63,764 nt of DNA from JAKALX01 sp964508715. Lineage in GTDB: Bacteria > Chloroflexota > Dehalococcoidia > Tepidiformales > Tepidiformaceae. Below, piece by piece: positions 33,243-43,600 of this stretch; within the stretch, counting starts at the first letter, position 1, and every line of letters starts with the position of its first letter. The stretch lies in the NCBI GenBank assembly GCA_964508715.1, contig CAZDUX010000017.1, positions 1 to 63,764 on the forward strand. Direction: 5' to 3'. The notes beneath the pieces were generated by a model that saw nothing but the letters and a program-made list of their open reading frames with translations, searched no databases and had not been told where the DNA came from. A program made the translations under genes and the position numbers.

Positions 33243-34472
33243 ATGCAGGCATCAGGAAACGGCTCCCGACCGCGCGTCCTCCTCGGCGTTCGCAACCCCG
33301 AGTACGAACGGCAGCTGCTTTCGGCGCTCGCCGCTGGAGGACTGGACGTTGCCGGCAGGTGCCTCGACGGGCCATCGCTCGTCGCGCAGGCGAACGAAGT
33401 GGACGCCGTACTCGCGTCCGCTGACCTTCATCGCCTCACTGTCGATTCCCTGGAAGTCGTCCGTCACAGCGGTACGCCGCTGGTCCTGCTGGTCGAGCCC
33501 GCTGAGATCCCGCAGTTCGAGGGACTCGCTTACCTCGTACCGGCAGCAAGCAGCGGCGCCGACATCGTCAGTGCCCTGCGTGGGGCGATCCAGCGCGGTG
33601 TGATCCAAGACGAGGCGCCTCGGGCGACGGAACGCCTGTCGGAGGAAGCGAGTGCTCCGTTGGCTCATAGCGGACAGGTTCTCGCCCTGGTCAGCGGTAA
33701 GGGCGCTCCCGGCACGACAACGCTCGCTGTCAGTCTGGCGGCGGCACTCAGTCATCAGGGCAGCCGCGTGGTGCTGGTCGACGCGGACCTGCGCGGCGGC
33801 GGCGTCGCTCCCTATCTCGACCTCGACCCTCGCCGCGGGCTGATAGGGCTGACCGTCGGCCCCGCAACCGACGATCTGGTCGGCGCCGAGCTGCAGGACG
33901 CGAACGGCTTCAGCGTCCTCGCCGGCATCGAACGGCCGGAGATGCGAGACCGGCTCACTCCAGAGCAGCTCATGGCGGCTCTTGCGGTGCTGCGGGGACA
34001 ATTCGAGTTCACGGTCGTCGATGTAGGCCAATCACTCCCCGGTCTCGCGCCAGATGCCGCCAGCGCCGTCCTCCGAACTGCCGACGAGGTGCTCGTCGCC
34101 ACGACAGCGGATCTCACCGGGCTCTGGAACACGCGCCACTGCCTTCGGTATCTCCAGGAATCGCTCGGTCTGCCGCACGAACGGCTCGCGCTGGTCATCA
34201 ATCGGCACGCGGGCCGGCATGAGTATGGGGCAGCCGAAGTCGAGCGGGCACTCGGCCTGCGGGTGATCGCGACGGTTCCGGATGATCGCAAGGCTGCGTT
34301 GCGTGCCGCTCGCGAGCAACTTTCGCTGACCGCTGTTGGCGGCTCAGCCGCGCGGCAGGTGACTGCCCTGGCGGGTGAACTGACGCAACCACACCTCGCT
34401 TCCGAGGAACGGCAATCAGACGCTGCGCCGAGTTCTCGCTGGCGACGGCGAACAGCGGAAGCGAGGCAGTGA
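33243..34472 (+). CDS. tadZ: TadZ/CpaE-like MinD-family ATPase
   Basis: A 409-residue protein. The first ~130 residues resemble an atypical receiver domain (VLLGVRNPEYERQLLSAL). The rest is a ParA/MinD-type ATPase: a deviant Walker A SGKGAPGTTT (about residue 150), VVLVDADLRGGGV and FTVVDVGQSL. TadZ/CpaE places the pilus machine at its site in the cell. The second Lys of the deviant Walker A (KGGxGKT) is replaced, PGTTT, as often in this family. It is 14 bases after cpaB. Confidence 0.9.
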   Translation: MQASGNGSRPRVLLGVRNPEYERQLLSALAAGGLDVAGRCLDGPSLVAQANEVDAVLASADLHRLTVDSLEVVRHSGTPLVLLVEPAEIPQFEGLAYLVPAASSGADIVSALRGAIQRGVIQDEAPRATERLSEEASAPLAHSGQVLALVSGKGAPGTTTLAVSLAAALSHQGSRVVLVDADLRGGGVAPYLDLDPRRGLIGLTVGPATDDLVGAELQDANGFSVLAGIERPEMRDRLTPEQLMAALAVLRGQFEFTVVDVGQSLPGLAPDAASAVLRTADEVLVATTADLTGLWNTRHCLRYLQESLGLPHERLALVINRHAGRHEYGAAEVERALGLRVIATVPDDRKAALRAAREQLSLTAVGGSAARQVTALAGELTQPHLASEERQSDAAPSSRWRRRTAEARQ

Positions 34473-34475
34473 CTC

Positions 34476-35798
34476 ATGGCTGTCGCACCAACCGTCACCG
34501 TCGAAAGCGCGCTCCGCGAGGAGATCCGCGAAGAGCTTCGCAAGGTCATGGACCTCGATGCCCTCGTCGAGCCGGACGCTGTCGAGGCAGAACGCATCCG
34601 CGAGGTTGTCCGAAGCCTTGTTAAGGCGGCCAGCCACAGGGCAGTTGCAGTAGGCGACGGCCCGATCGCCGACAGGGATGGTCTCACCCAGCGATTGGTC
34701 GACGAGATCCTCGGCCTCGGCCCGCTGCAGCCGTTGCTCGATGACCCGGCGATAGAGGAGATCATCGTCAACGGTCCACACCGTGTCTTTGCCATCCAGC
34801 ATGGCCGCAAGCGACTCACCGACGTCTTCTTCGAGGACGACGCGGACCTGCTCCGGATCGTGCGCCGGGCAGTTGGACGCCTCGGACGGCGGCTCGATGA
34901 GACGAGCCCACTCGTCGATGCCCGCCTGCCCGATGGCTCCCGCCTCAACGCGGTCATCCCGCCGCTGACGTCGCGGTGGACTCACGTGACCGTGCGGAAG
35001 TTCCTGCTGCGCGCGCGGACGCTCGACGACCTGGTTGCACTCGGCACGCTCAGTCCGGAGGCCGCGACGTTCCTCGAAGCTGCTGTCCAGGCCGGACTCA
35101 ACATGCTCATCTCCGGCGGTACCGGGAGCGGCAAAACGACCTGCCTGAACGCGCTGGGCGCATCCATCGCTGGCGGCGAGGAGCGCCTGGTCACCATTGA
35201 GGAGACGGGTGAGCTCCAGCTCGAATCGATGCTGCCGGACTGCGTCGCGCTCCAGTCCCGCCTGCCCAACATCGAGGGCGTCGGCGCCTTCCCGATCCGG
35301 AGCCTCGTCAAGAACGCCCTGCGCATGAGGCCCACGCGGATCGTCGTCGGCGAGGTCCGGGGCGCCGAGGCGCTGGACATGCTCTCGGCGATGAACAGCG
35401 GCCACGACGGGTCGATGTGCACCATCCATGCCAACGGCCCGCGACAGGCCCTCTCGAAGCTCCGGATGTACGCCATGATGGCCGACGAGTCGCTGCCCTC
35501 CGAGGCGGTGACCGAGATGATCGCGGAAGCTCTCAACCTCGTCGTCCACCTCCGCCTCGAGCCCGCGAGCGACCGCCGAGTGGTCACCAACATCTACGAG
35601 GTCACAGGCCTCGAAGGCGACACGGTGGCCGGCACCGACCTCTTCACCTGGTCCGAAGGCGCGTTGCGGTGGAGCGGGATTCGTCCGCGGTTCGCCGGCC
35701 AACTCCAGGAAGGGACGTTCCCGTGGGACCGGTTGGAAGCGGAAGCCATGCCGCCGCACAGGGAATTGGAGCGGAACGGGCGGAGGTTGGAGCGATGA
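34476..35798 (+). CDS. tadA: TadA/CpaF secretion ATPase
   Basis: A 440-residue type II/IV secretion ATPase: PAIEEIIVNGPHRVF, Walker A GGTGSGKT (residues 214-221), the Asp box, Walker B MRPTRIVVGEVRG, the His box (GHDGSMCTIHANGP) and the C-terminal VHLRLEPASDRRV. It powers assembly of the Flp pilus through TadB and TadC. All catalytic motifs are intact. It lies 3 bases after tadZ. Confidence 0.95.
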   Translation: MAVAPTVTVESALREEIREELRKVMDLDALVEPDAVEAERIREVVRSLVKAASHRAVAVGDGPIADRDGLTQRLVDEILGLGPLQPLLDDPAIEEIIVNGPHRVFAIQHGRKRLTDVFFEDDADLLRIVRRAVGRLGRRLDETSPLVDARLPDGSRLNAVIPPLTSRWTHVTVRKFLLRARTLDDLVALGTLSPEAATFLEAAVQAGLNMLISGGTGSGKTTCLNALGASIAGGEERLVTIEETGELQLESMLPDCVALQSRLPNIEGVGAFPIRSLVKNALRMRPTRIVVGEVRGAEALDMLSAMNSGHDGSMCTIHANGPRQALSKLRMYAMMADESLPSEAVTEMIAEALNLVVHLRLEPASDRRVVTNIYEVTGLEGDTVAGTDLFTWSEGALRWSGIRPRFAGQLQEGTFPWDRLEAEAMPPHRELERNGRRLER

Positions 35799-35862
35799 GC
35801 GCGCCGCGTTGGACGGCGATTGGACCTCCCAGCGCCAGCATCGGCCTGAAGGGAGGTTCCGC

Positions 35863-36726
35863 GTGCCGCTGATCCTGTCACTGACCTTCGCTGCGGGCGT
35901 GCTGCTCATCTTCATGTCGTCGACGGAGCGCTGGGCGCCGCCGAAGACTGCGAGCCGCCTAACGCTCGCCGCGCGGCTGGAGGGGTATCTGCGCCGTAAT
36001 GGCGTGACCGAGATCGCGCCGGGGGAATTCGTGGTCCTTAGCGTTCTGACCGGCGCCGCCATCGCGCTGTTCGTCCAGCTTGCGCTTGGATGGCCGGCGG
36101 TAAGCGCCGCGGCGTTCGCGGTCGGACTGCTGTTGCCCGGCTGGTACTTCCACACTCGTCACGAGCGCCGCCGCGAGGGGGTCCAGCTCGCTCTCGCCGA
36201 CGCAGTGGACGCGCTGCGGGCGGCTGTCCGAACAGGGATGAGTGTCGAGGAGGCGGTCCTCTCGTTGGCCCGGAACGGCCCTGAAATCCTTCGGCCCACC
36301 TTCAGTGACCTGGCACGCGAGATTCGCATCGGTGGGTTCGAGGTCGGTATCCGGCGCGCCCGTGAGCATCTCGCCGACCCGGTGTTCGATACCGTCGGCG
36401 CCACGCTTGTGATGTCTCACCGCGTCGGAGGCCGCAACCTCAGCACGGTCCTCGACAGCCTCAGCCGCTCGGTGCGCCAGTCCATCAACCTCGAACGCGA
36501 GCTGCGCGCGCACCAGGCGAAGAACGTCCTCTCGGCCCGCATCATCGCAGCGTTACCTGTCGTCCTCATCCTCGCGGTGCGCGGGCTGAACCCGGATTAC
36601 CTCGACGTGTTCTCGTCGGCGAATGGGCAGGCGATCCTCGCGCTCTGCCTCGTGAGCGTGGCTGTCGGCTACGCGGGCATGCGGCGCGCAACCCGGCTGC
36701 CGTTGGAAGAGCGGGTGCTGCAATGA
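35863..36726 (+). CDS. tadB: TadB inner-membrane platform protein
   Basis: A 287-residue protein of the GspF/TadB family: N-terminal helix, two helices around residues 70-105, the conserved cytoplasmic segment ADAVDALRAAVRTGMSVEEA and C-terminal helices. It forms the membrane platform with TadC. GTG 35863 is preceded by GGGAGG. A 25-codon frame (35795-35872) between tadA and tadB has a ribosome-binding site but may only couple translation. The stop overlaps the tadC ATG. Confidence 0.9.
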   Translation: MPLILSLTFAAGVLLIFMSSTERWAPPKTASRLTLAARLEGYLRRNGVTEIAPGEFVVLSVLTGAAIALFVQLALGWPAVSAAAFAVGLLLPGWYFHTRHERRREGVQLALADAVDALRAAVRTGMSVEEAVLSLARNGPEILRPTFSDLAREIRIGGFEVGIRRAREHLADPVFDTVGATLVMSHRVGGRNLSTVLDSLSRSVRQSINLERELRAHQAKNVLSARIIAALPVVLILAVRGLNPDYLDVFSSANGQAILALCLVSVAVGYAGMRRATRLPLEERVLQ

Positions 36727-37667
36727 TCGCGCCGTTCGCTCTCGCCGCCCTCTTCGGCGCCGGGCTGTGGCTCGTCGCCACCGGCCTGCCGTGGATGCAG
36801 CGCCGCCCCGATCTCGCGACGCAGCTCCGCCGGCTCTCCGCGCAGGGACGCATGGAGCTCGAAGCAGCGCAGCGGAACCAGGGACCGGCGGTCTTCGCGT
36901 CGGCAACGCTGGAACGCGTCCTCCGCCCGGTCATCGAGGACACGGGCGACCTTCTCCGGCGGCTAATGTCGCGGGTTGGCGTAGCATCGCCCGACCTCGA
37001 ACGGCGGCTCGCGACCGGATGGCCCGGCACGACCCCGGCGCAGTTCTTCGGGCAGAAGCTGGCGATCGGGCTCCTCTTTTTCGCGTTCTTCCCGGCCATG
37101 AACCTCGCCGGCCTGCATCCGTTCGGGCTATGGCCGGTCTGGATCTGGCTGCTCGGGTTCGTACTGGGCTTCCTCCAGCCGGACTGGCTGCTCGAGCGCC
37201 GCATCGCCCGGCGCCGAAAGGCGATCCTCGTCGACTTGCCGACTGTCCTCGACCTCCTCGCCATGGCGGCGAGTGCGGGACTGTCGCCCGAACAAGCACT
37301 CGCCGACGTGAGCCGGCAGGTCCGCGGTGCGCTCGGCGAAGGACTGCGAGTCGTCGCGCGCGAGGCGAGCCTTGGCACCGCTACTCATCCGGAAGGACTC
37401 CGCGCGCTCGCCGCCCAAGAGGGCGTCCCGGAGATCGTCTCGATGGCCGATGCCTGGCAGTCGGCCCTCGAACAGGGACTGCCGCTCGGCCAGGTCATGC
37501 TCACCCTCGCCGACACCGTGCGCGAGCGGAAGCGCGCCACCCTCATCGCCGAAGGCGAGAAAAGCAGCATCCGGATGTTGTTTCCCGTCGTGCTGTTCAT
37601 CTTCCCCGTCTTCCTTGTCGTCCTGCTCTACCCGGCCGGCGTCCAACTGTTGGGACTGAGCGAGTAG
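36723..37667 (+). CDS. tadC: TadC inner-membrane platform protein
   Basis: A 314-residue GspF-family protein, partner of TadB: LVDLPTVLDLLAMAASAGLSPEQAL and VMLTLADTVRERKRATLIAEGEK are typical TadC segments, with a C-terminal hydrophobic pair (FPVVLFIFPVFLVVLLYPAG). ATG 36723 overlaps the tadB stop by 4 bases. Confidence 0.92.
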   Translation: MIAPFALAALFGAGLWLVATGLPWMQRRPDLATQLRRLSAQGRMELEAAQRNQGPAVFASATLERVLRPVIEDTGDLLRRLMSRVGVASPDLERRLATGWPGTTPAQFFGQKLAIGLLFFAFFPAMNLAGLHPFGLWPVWIWLLGFVLGFLQPDWLLERRIARRRKAILVDLPTVLDLLAMAASAGLSPEQALADVSRQVRGALGEGLRVVAREASLGTATHPEGLRALAAQEGVPEIVSMADAWQSALEQGLPLGQVMLTLADTVRERKRATLIAEGEKSSIRMLFPVVLFIFPVFLVVLLYPAGVQLLGLSE

Positions 37668-37693
37668 AGGCCGACGCCAGAAAGGAGAACCTC

Positions 37694-37873
37694 ATGCGCC
37701 TCTATCACCGAATCCGATCGCTCTTCGCACGGGACGAGACCGGCCAGTCGATGGTCGAGTACGCCCTCGTCACCGCGCTCATCGCAGTCGCCGCGCTGGT
37801 GACCGTCCAGACCCTCGGCGAAGGCATCGTCGGCGTGTTCGAGGGGATCATCGATGAGCTGGATTCGCTCTAA
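37694..37873 (+). CDS. flp: Flp-type pilin
   Basis: A 59-residue class IVb pilin. The N-terminal basic leader (MRLYHRIRSLFARDETG) is followed by the mature start QSMVEYALVTALIAV, with the conserved Glu five residues in, and one hydrophobic helix. Prepilin peptidase would cut after Gly; none is encoded here, so a chromosomal TadV/FppA is needed. AAGGAG precedes ATG 37694. Its 3' end overlaps the next gene. Confidence 0.93.
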   Translation: MRLYHRIRSLFARDETGQSMVEYALVTALIAVAALVTVQTLGEGIVGVFEGIIDELDSL

Positions 37874-38276
37874 GCCGCGCGTTGTGCGCGATGCCAACAG
37901 CGAAGTCGGCGAGAGCATGGTCGAGTTCGCGCTGGTGCTCCCGGTGCTGCTGCTGGTGCTCGTCGGCGTCGTCCAGTTCGCGCTGGTACACCACGCCCAG
38001 AACGTGGTCACGACAGCGGCTCAGGAAGGCGCTCGCCTGGCGGCAGCGGAAGGCGGTGATGCAGTCGACGGCCAGCAGCGAACCCGCGATGTCCTGGGCT
38101 CGGGCCTGGGGAGCACTGGGGACGGATTCGAGGTCGCAGCCACCGACGACGGCGAGACCGTGACGGTTCGGGCCTCGGGCGACTATCCGCTGATCTTCCC
38201 GTGGCTCGGCAGCCGCGACATCGAGCTCGACGCGACGGCGAGTGTGAGGAAGGAGGGCTTCCGCAGTGGCCCGTAG
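37854..38276 (+). CDS. tadE: TadE-like pseudopilin
   Basis: A 140-residue TadE-family protein: a short basic leader, then GESMVEFALVLPVLLLVLVG, the pseudopilin helix with Glu at position 5, and an extracytoplasmic part starting FALVHHAQNVVTTAAQEGAR. It is a minor component of the Tad machine. The ATG at 37854 overlaps the pilin gene by 20 bases. Confidence 0.88.
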   Translation: MSWIRSKPRVVRDANSEVGESMVEFALVLPVLLLVLVGVVQFALVHHAQNVVTTAAQEGARLAAAEGGDAVDGQQRTRDVLGSGLGSTGDGFEVAATDDGETVTVRASGDYPLIFPWLGSRDIELDATASVRKEGFRSGP

Positions 38277-38721
38277 ATGGACCCGGCAGGTGTGCCCTCG
38301 TGGGCTGTCTGGAGAGTCGGGGCAGGCGATGGTCGAAGCGGCGATTGCTGTGCCCGTGTTGCTCCTGCTCGTCTTCGGCGTCGTGGCCATCGGCCGGATT
38401 ACCGACGCCAAGGTCGCCGTCCAGGCAGCTGCGCGGGAGGCGAGCCGGACGCTGGCGGTTGCTCCATCCGAGGAGCAAGGGACGACCGACGCGTTGGAGG
38501 CTGGCCGCGCTGCCGCGTTGGGCTACGGGCTGGCCGAGGAGGGGCTGACCATCGATGTCGACGCCAACGGCTTTGTCCGGGGCGACGAAGTCAGCGCCGA
38601 TGTCAGCTACTCGGTTCCGCTTTCGGACTTGCCACTCCTCAGCTTCTTCGAAGTCGAGGTTAGTTCCAGCCACACGGAGCAAGTTGAGCTGTATCGCAGC
38701 CGGGAGGCGATGGCGCGATGA
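38266..38721 (+). CDS. Second TadE/TadF-like pseudopilin
   Basis: A 151-residue protein of the same type: SGQAMVEAAIAVPVLLLLVFG is the pseudopilin helix, followed by VAVQAAAREASR and a beta-rich domain. It starts at GTG 38266, overlapping tadE by 11 bases, and its stop overlaps the next ATG. Pairs of TadE-like proteins are usual in Tad loci. Confidence 0.87.
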   Translation: MARRWTRQVCPRGLSGESGQAMVEAAIAVPVLLLLVFGVVAIGRITDAKVAVQAAAREASRTLAVAPSEEQGTTDALEAGRAAALGYGLAEEGLTIDVDANGFVRGDEVSADVSYSVPLSDLPLLSFFEVEVSSSHTEQVELYRSREAMAR

Positions 38722-39140
38722 ACGCTCTGCGTCGCGACGAGGGCCAGGCTCTGGTGATGGTGGCGGTGATGATGGTCGGCCTGGTGAGCGTCGTCGGCCT
38801 CGTTTCCGACGGCGGCCTCGTCTTCGCGCAGCGGCGCGACCTTCAGAACGCTGCCGACGCCGCTGCCGCGGCTGCCGCGATGCAGATAGATGAAGACGTG
38901 TACCGGGCGACCGGCGACGTCGTGCTCGACGAACGATGGGCTCGCGAGACGGCGGCTCGCTACCTCGATGCCGAGGACGGCGTGAGCTACGAGATCGCGA
39001 CATCGGCGAACTCCGTGGAGGTCAGCGTCAAGCGGCAGGCGGCTACCAGCTTCCTGGGCCTGATTGGCATCGACGACGTGGACGTGAGAGCCCGCGCATC
39101 AGCGGAACCGCGCTATGGCGTAGACGCGGCGGGGCCGTAG
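38718..39140 (+). CDS. TadG-like pseudopilin
   Basis: A 140-residue protein with the TadG/TadE-like N-terminal segment (DEGQALVMVAVMMVGLVSVVG), followed by FAQRRDLQNAADAAAAAAA, the standard continuation of Tad-associated pseudopilins that lack the Glu-5 motif. It is shorter than full TadG (no von Willebrand domain). ATG 38718 overlaps the previous stop by 4 bases. Confidence 0.85.
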   Translation: MNALRRDEGQALVMVAVMMVGLVSVVGLVSDGGLVFAQRRDLQNAADAAAAAAAMQIDEDVYRATGDVVLDERWARETAARYLDAEDGVSYEIATSANSVEVSVKRQAATSFLGLIGIDDVDVRARASAEPRYGVDAAGP

Positions 39141-39151
39141 GGGAGGTGGAG

Positions 39152-39715
39152 ATGAGGCAGCACGTTCGAACTCGACTCGTGATCCTGGCAGTCGGCCTGT
39201 CAGCAGTGCTGCCTCTCGTGGCGTGCGGCGGGGATGACGACGCGTCTGAGACACCGACTTCCGACAGCCACACTTCGAGTCCTGTCGCAACTACCGCCAC
39301 GTCCGTGCCGGCGACCGTTACGCCGTCACCCGAGGATGAGGTCCTCGACGCCTATGCCAACTACTGGTCGGTGTACGCCGCGGCGCTGCGAGACCGCGAT
39401 TCGAGCAACCTCGCGGATGTGATGACCGGGCCGCGCCTCGATCGAGGACTACAAGAGGTAGCTGATCTGGAAGCACAAGGGCGAGCGATCGCACTGATGG
39501 TCGAGTCCGATCCGGTGGTCCTTGAGGTGCGCGGCGATCAAGCACTCATCGCGGACGAGTACCAGAACAACAGCTACTACATCGACCCCGAGACGAAGCA
39601 GCCAGTGGGAGCGACGCCGTCAGCACCGGAAACGCTCAAGGACACCGTGACGATGCAACGCGTCGATGGAGTTTGGAAAGTGCGCGACGGCGTGAGAGAG
39701 GAGAGCGGCCAGTGA
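39152..39715 (+). CDS. Lipoprotein of the Tad operon
   Basis: A 187-residue lipoprotein: signal peptide with lipobox LVACGG (Cys at about residue 24), a Ser/Thr/Pro linker and a C-terminal NTF2-like domain (LDAYANYWSVYAAALRDRD, ending VDGVWKVRDGV). Such domains are common in exported actinobacterial and Chloroflexota proteins of unknown function. GGGGAGG lies before ATG 39152. Its stop overlaps the next start (GTGA). It probably helps anchor the pilus apparatus. Confidence 0.8.
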   Translation: MRQHVRTRLVILAVGLSAVLPLVACGGDDDASETPTSDSHTSSPVATTATSVPATVTPSPEDEVLDAYANYWSVYAAALRDRDSSNLADVMTGPRLDRGLQEVADLEAQGRAIALMVESDPVVLEVRGDQALIADEYQNNSYYIDPETKQPVGATPSAPETLKDTVTMQRVDGVWKVRDGVREESGQ

Positions 39716-40617
39716 TTCGAACGATCGCTTCACGGCTCACGGTTCTCGCGGTTGGCCTCGCACTGTTTGCGTTCGCGGCCACGGATGCCGCTCGTGCGCA
39801 ATCGCCCGGCGATGATCGACCAAGGCCGGACCCGGGAATCCCAACATCCCCCAATGTGTCCGTCAGTACTGATCCCAACGGCGTCACGATCCACATCGCT
39901 GTTGCTCAGACCGTTCCAGGTAGCTCTGGCGCTAGCGGTTCGTCCGGCTCGACGGTTAGCACCGGCTCTCAGCCGTCGTGTAAAGCGGACGCCATGAACA
40001 TCGGCCTGTCGCTCTCGGCCTGGCTCCAGCGCGAGGCGCCGCTGCATCCGGGTGAGAGCCCCTGGACTGTGGTCTGTGACGATGGCTTCTTCGCCGTCGT
40101 TTGGATTCCGCGAAGCGCCGCCGCGAGCGGGAACGTCACGGTCGTCGTGGGCAGCGGTGCTGTCGACCCCGTCGTGGTCGCCATGGAGCTGCTCAATCAG
40201 CTACCAATCCCGGAACTCTCCATCCGTGCCAACCCATCGACCGGGCTCGTCGCGCTTGAGTCGTGGTTCTGGGTGGATGGCTATGGCGGCGAGCCCATCA
40301 GTTCGTCGGACACGCTGGCGACCACGACTGTGGAGGTCCAGGTGCTGCCGGTGACCTATCGCTGGAGCTTCGGCGACGGCACGGCTATCGAGACGAACTC
40401 CCTCGGCCGGCCGTTCCCCGAAGAGAGCGACGTCCAACACGTGTACGAGCAGTCCTCCCTGGCCAGCGGCGGGGCCTACAGCATCACCATCGAAGTCAGC
40501 TTCGACGCCGAGTACCGGGTTAATGGCGGCGCATGGGAGTCGCTGGCGCCGATCGCGCGGACATTCACGACCGACTACCCGGTCCAGCAACTCCAATCGG
40601 TCCTGACGAGCCGGTGA
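39712..40617 (+). CDS. Secreted protein with a PKD-like domain
   Basis: A 301-residue exported protein starting at GTG 39712. It has a signal peptide (cleavage near ARAQS), a Ser/Gly-rich linker, a Cys pair (Cys in QPSCKAD and VVCDDG) and a C-terminal PKD-like Ig fold (YRWSFGDGTAIET, then VYEQSS). Proteins of this kind follow tad genes in several Gram-positive-type bacteria and may form the surface exit or adhesin. The function is not established. Confidence 0.78.
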   Translation: MIRTIASRLTVLAVGLALFAFAATDAARAQSPGDDRPRPDPGIPTSPNVSVSTDPNGVTIHIAVAQTVPGSSGASGSSGSTVSTGSQPSCKADAMNIGLSLSAWLQREAPLHPGESPWTVVCDDGFFAVVWIPRSAAASGNVTVVVGSGAVDPVVVAMELLNQLPIPELSIRANPSTGLVALESWFWVDGYGGEPISSSDTLATTTVEVQVLPVTYRWSFGDGTAIETNSLGRPFPEESDVQHVYEQSSLASGGAYSITIEVSFDAEYRVNGGAWESLAPIARTFTTDYPVQQLQSVLTSR

Positions 40618-40628
40618 GAGGAGCACCT

Positions 40629-43600
40629 ATGACAGCAGCATTGCCGACCCAAGCACGAAGCAGCCGCCTCGGACTGGTTGCGTTGGTGGCGCTCCTCGTC
40701 CTGATGGGGACGTTGCTGTGGCGGTTCCTTGGGCCGCCGGCAACTTTGCTGTCCGTTCCCGACTGGGGTCATGTGTGGGACGTTCTCGGCGGCGCGCAGC
40801 TGCGGGACGATGATGTGGTCGCGGTGGCCGGAGGGCTCGCGTGGCTCGCGATCGCCTACCTCGCCATTTCTGTTGGGCTGCGCCTGGTGCTGGGCACCGC
40901 TTCATCGATTACCGGCGGTGCTGCGTGGGCGCGCACCGGACTCCGCGTCACTGAGCCGCTCACCCTCCCGTTCGTGCGTCACCTGGTCGATGGTGCGCTC
41001 GCGGGGACTATCGTTCTCACAGCCGCGCTCCAGCCGAGCATCGGAGCGGCGAGTTCCGGTGAGCCCCCAACCGTCTCTCTGATGGCGCCAACGCACTCGC
41101 GCGAAGTGATCGGACTGGCTGCGCAGCCGCAAGCGCCGGACGCTGCGCCGGAGCAGACTAATCTCGTCGCGACTTCGTACACCGTGGTGTCCGGCGACAG
41201 CCTGTGGGGGATTGCCGACCGGCTGCTCGGCGACGGCTTCCGCTGGACCGAACTCTGGAACTTGAACCAGCACCGGCAGATGCCGGACGGAAGGACATTC
41301 ACCAATCCGAACCTGATCTACGCCGGCTGGACGCTGGATCTCCCGCAAGACGAGACCGTCGTGCCGCTCCCGATGCCGGACGATCAGGGCGACACGGAGG
41401 GCGAGGACGAGGCGGAGGCTACGCCGGTCATACTCACTGCGACTGCTGAGGCGGCAGCCCCCGAGCCCACGCCGAGCCCGGCGCCCCGGGGCCTGATCGA
41501 GGAGACTCCGCGTACCGGCGAGGGCCAGCAGCCGAAAGCACTGCCTTCGCTGCCGACCTTCCCTGTGGAGTTCATGGGTGGCGCCGCAGCGACGGTAGCT
41601 GCCGCCGGACTGTTCGTCTTCGTCTTCAGGCACCGCCACGGCAGCGGCGGCGGGGGACGACGCGACGAACGCCGAGAGCGACGGCCATCCGGAGTAGGCG
41701 ACGCGGGCCGGGTCCTGGCGATGTCACGCGTGCTACAGCAAGCCCTTGCCGAGTTCGACTTTGCGGACACGCGGATCGTCCTGGTCCGCGAGACGGACCG
41801 AATCCTGGAGTTCACGCTCGAGTGTCCGCCGGGTGACGCGAACGCCCTGGTCGCAGCGCGACATTCGTTGTCGCGGGAGATCGGGTGCTCGGTGGACGGC
41901 ACGGAGTTGGCGCCGACCGAGGTTTGCTTGAAGCTGTCTCGCTTCAACCGGCTGGCTTCCGAGCTCTTCCACGAACCAGAAGGCGCTTCGCCGCTGATCG
42001 TCCCCGTCGGAGCGACCGACGACGGCATCTATTACCTGAACCTCCTGGCCTGCGGAAGCGCACTGATCACTGGTGGCCGGCTCGAAAGCCGCGACTTGCT
42101 CACGAGTTGGCTTGCGACGTTCGCACCGCTCTACTGTCCTGACGAGATACGTGTGGTCGCGGAGGAAGCGTCTGTTGCACACATCGGCGATGCCCTGAGC
42201 AGCCTTGTCGGCGCCGAGGGCCACGACCATGCGGCATCGCTCGCGGAGTTGGCCCGACAGCTGGAGTCGGTCCTAGCTGAAGACCGGCAATCACCGGCCA
42301 GCGCACTCGTCGTCCTCGCTGGGCCGCTCGCAGAACCGCGGGACGCCACAGCCGAACTCGAGATGGTGCTGCGTGCGGGCAGGGACCACGGCGTGGTCAC
42401 CGTGGCCACGACAGAAGTGCCGGTGGATGTCGAGACGGGTGGGCAGTGGGGCGCGCAGATCTCGTTCGAGAACCAGCTCCGTAGCGACTCTCGGCTCCTC
42501 ACGCTGAGCCTTCCACGTCATCCACAACTCGAACTGGAGCCGGTCACTATTCGGAGACAGACGGCCCCTCGACCGCCGGCGCGGCAACCACGGCCTGAGG
42601 CAGTTGCGACCCCGCCGCAGAACGGGCACTGGCCTTCGAGCGGCAACGGGCATCAGCACGAGGCGGCGTTCGAACTGACTGAGCTTCCACCGCTCCGTGC
42701 GGTACCCGCCTCGGACCAGGTACTGGTCGAACCGGCGGCGGAACTGCTGTCCGACGATGAGGAGGATGCACCAGAGGCCGCCCCGCCCGCGAACACGTCG
42801 GCGCTGAGCCGCCAATCCGCGCTGCCTATGACCGATGAGGGCGGAGAAGCTGTCGCCGCGAGCGCGGGACCGCTGTTCAAGGTTCGCTGCTTCGGCTCCT
42901 TTCGTGTTGAGGCGGCCGAAGGCGAGGTGAACGGGTGGACCATTCAAAAGGCGCGCGAGTTGCTCGCGTTCCTCCTCGCGCATGGCGGAGCCCCCGTTCT
43001 TCGCGAGACGGTAGCCGAAGCCCTGTGGCCGGACGGCGACCTCGACCAGGTGAGCCATCAGCTCTCGAACGCGGCCTATTACCTCCGTCGGACCCTCGCG
43101 CGTGCCGCACCGGAAGTGGACAGCCAGGTCCTCGTCACGGCGAACCAGCGATACCACCTGAGGTCGGGAGTGTTCCGCGTCGATGTCGACGCCTTCGATG
43201 CGCACGTCGCCCGCGCCGAAAAGCTCCAAGGCTACGAGGCACTCGTCGAGTACGAGCGGGCCCTGGCGATTTACACCGGCGACTTCATGGGAGACGAGGT
43301 CTATGAGTGGGCCGAGGTCTACCGGCGCGACTATCAGAAGCGATTCGTCACTGCCGCGCACCGCGCCGCGCGCCTGGCATTCGACAGTCGCGACTCGGGG
43401 CTCGCGATCCGCTTCTACGACGCCATCCTCGCCCGCGACTCCATCGACGAAGAGGCAGCCCGCGGCATCATGCGCTGCCACGCCACTCTCGGAGACACCA
43501 ACGCCGTCCGCCGAACGTACAAGGCGCTGACTGCCGCACTGCGGCGGGAGCTTGAGGACGACGCTGCAGAGCCGCTGCCGGAGACTCAAGGCCTGCACCT

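Noticed and set aside
35795..35872. 25-codon frame between tadA and tadB with a ribosome-binding site
   Set aside because: Too short, no hydrophobic or conserved pattern, and it overlaps the tadB start; more likely incidental or a coupling frame.
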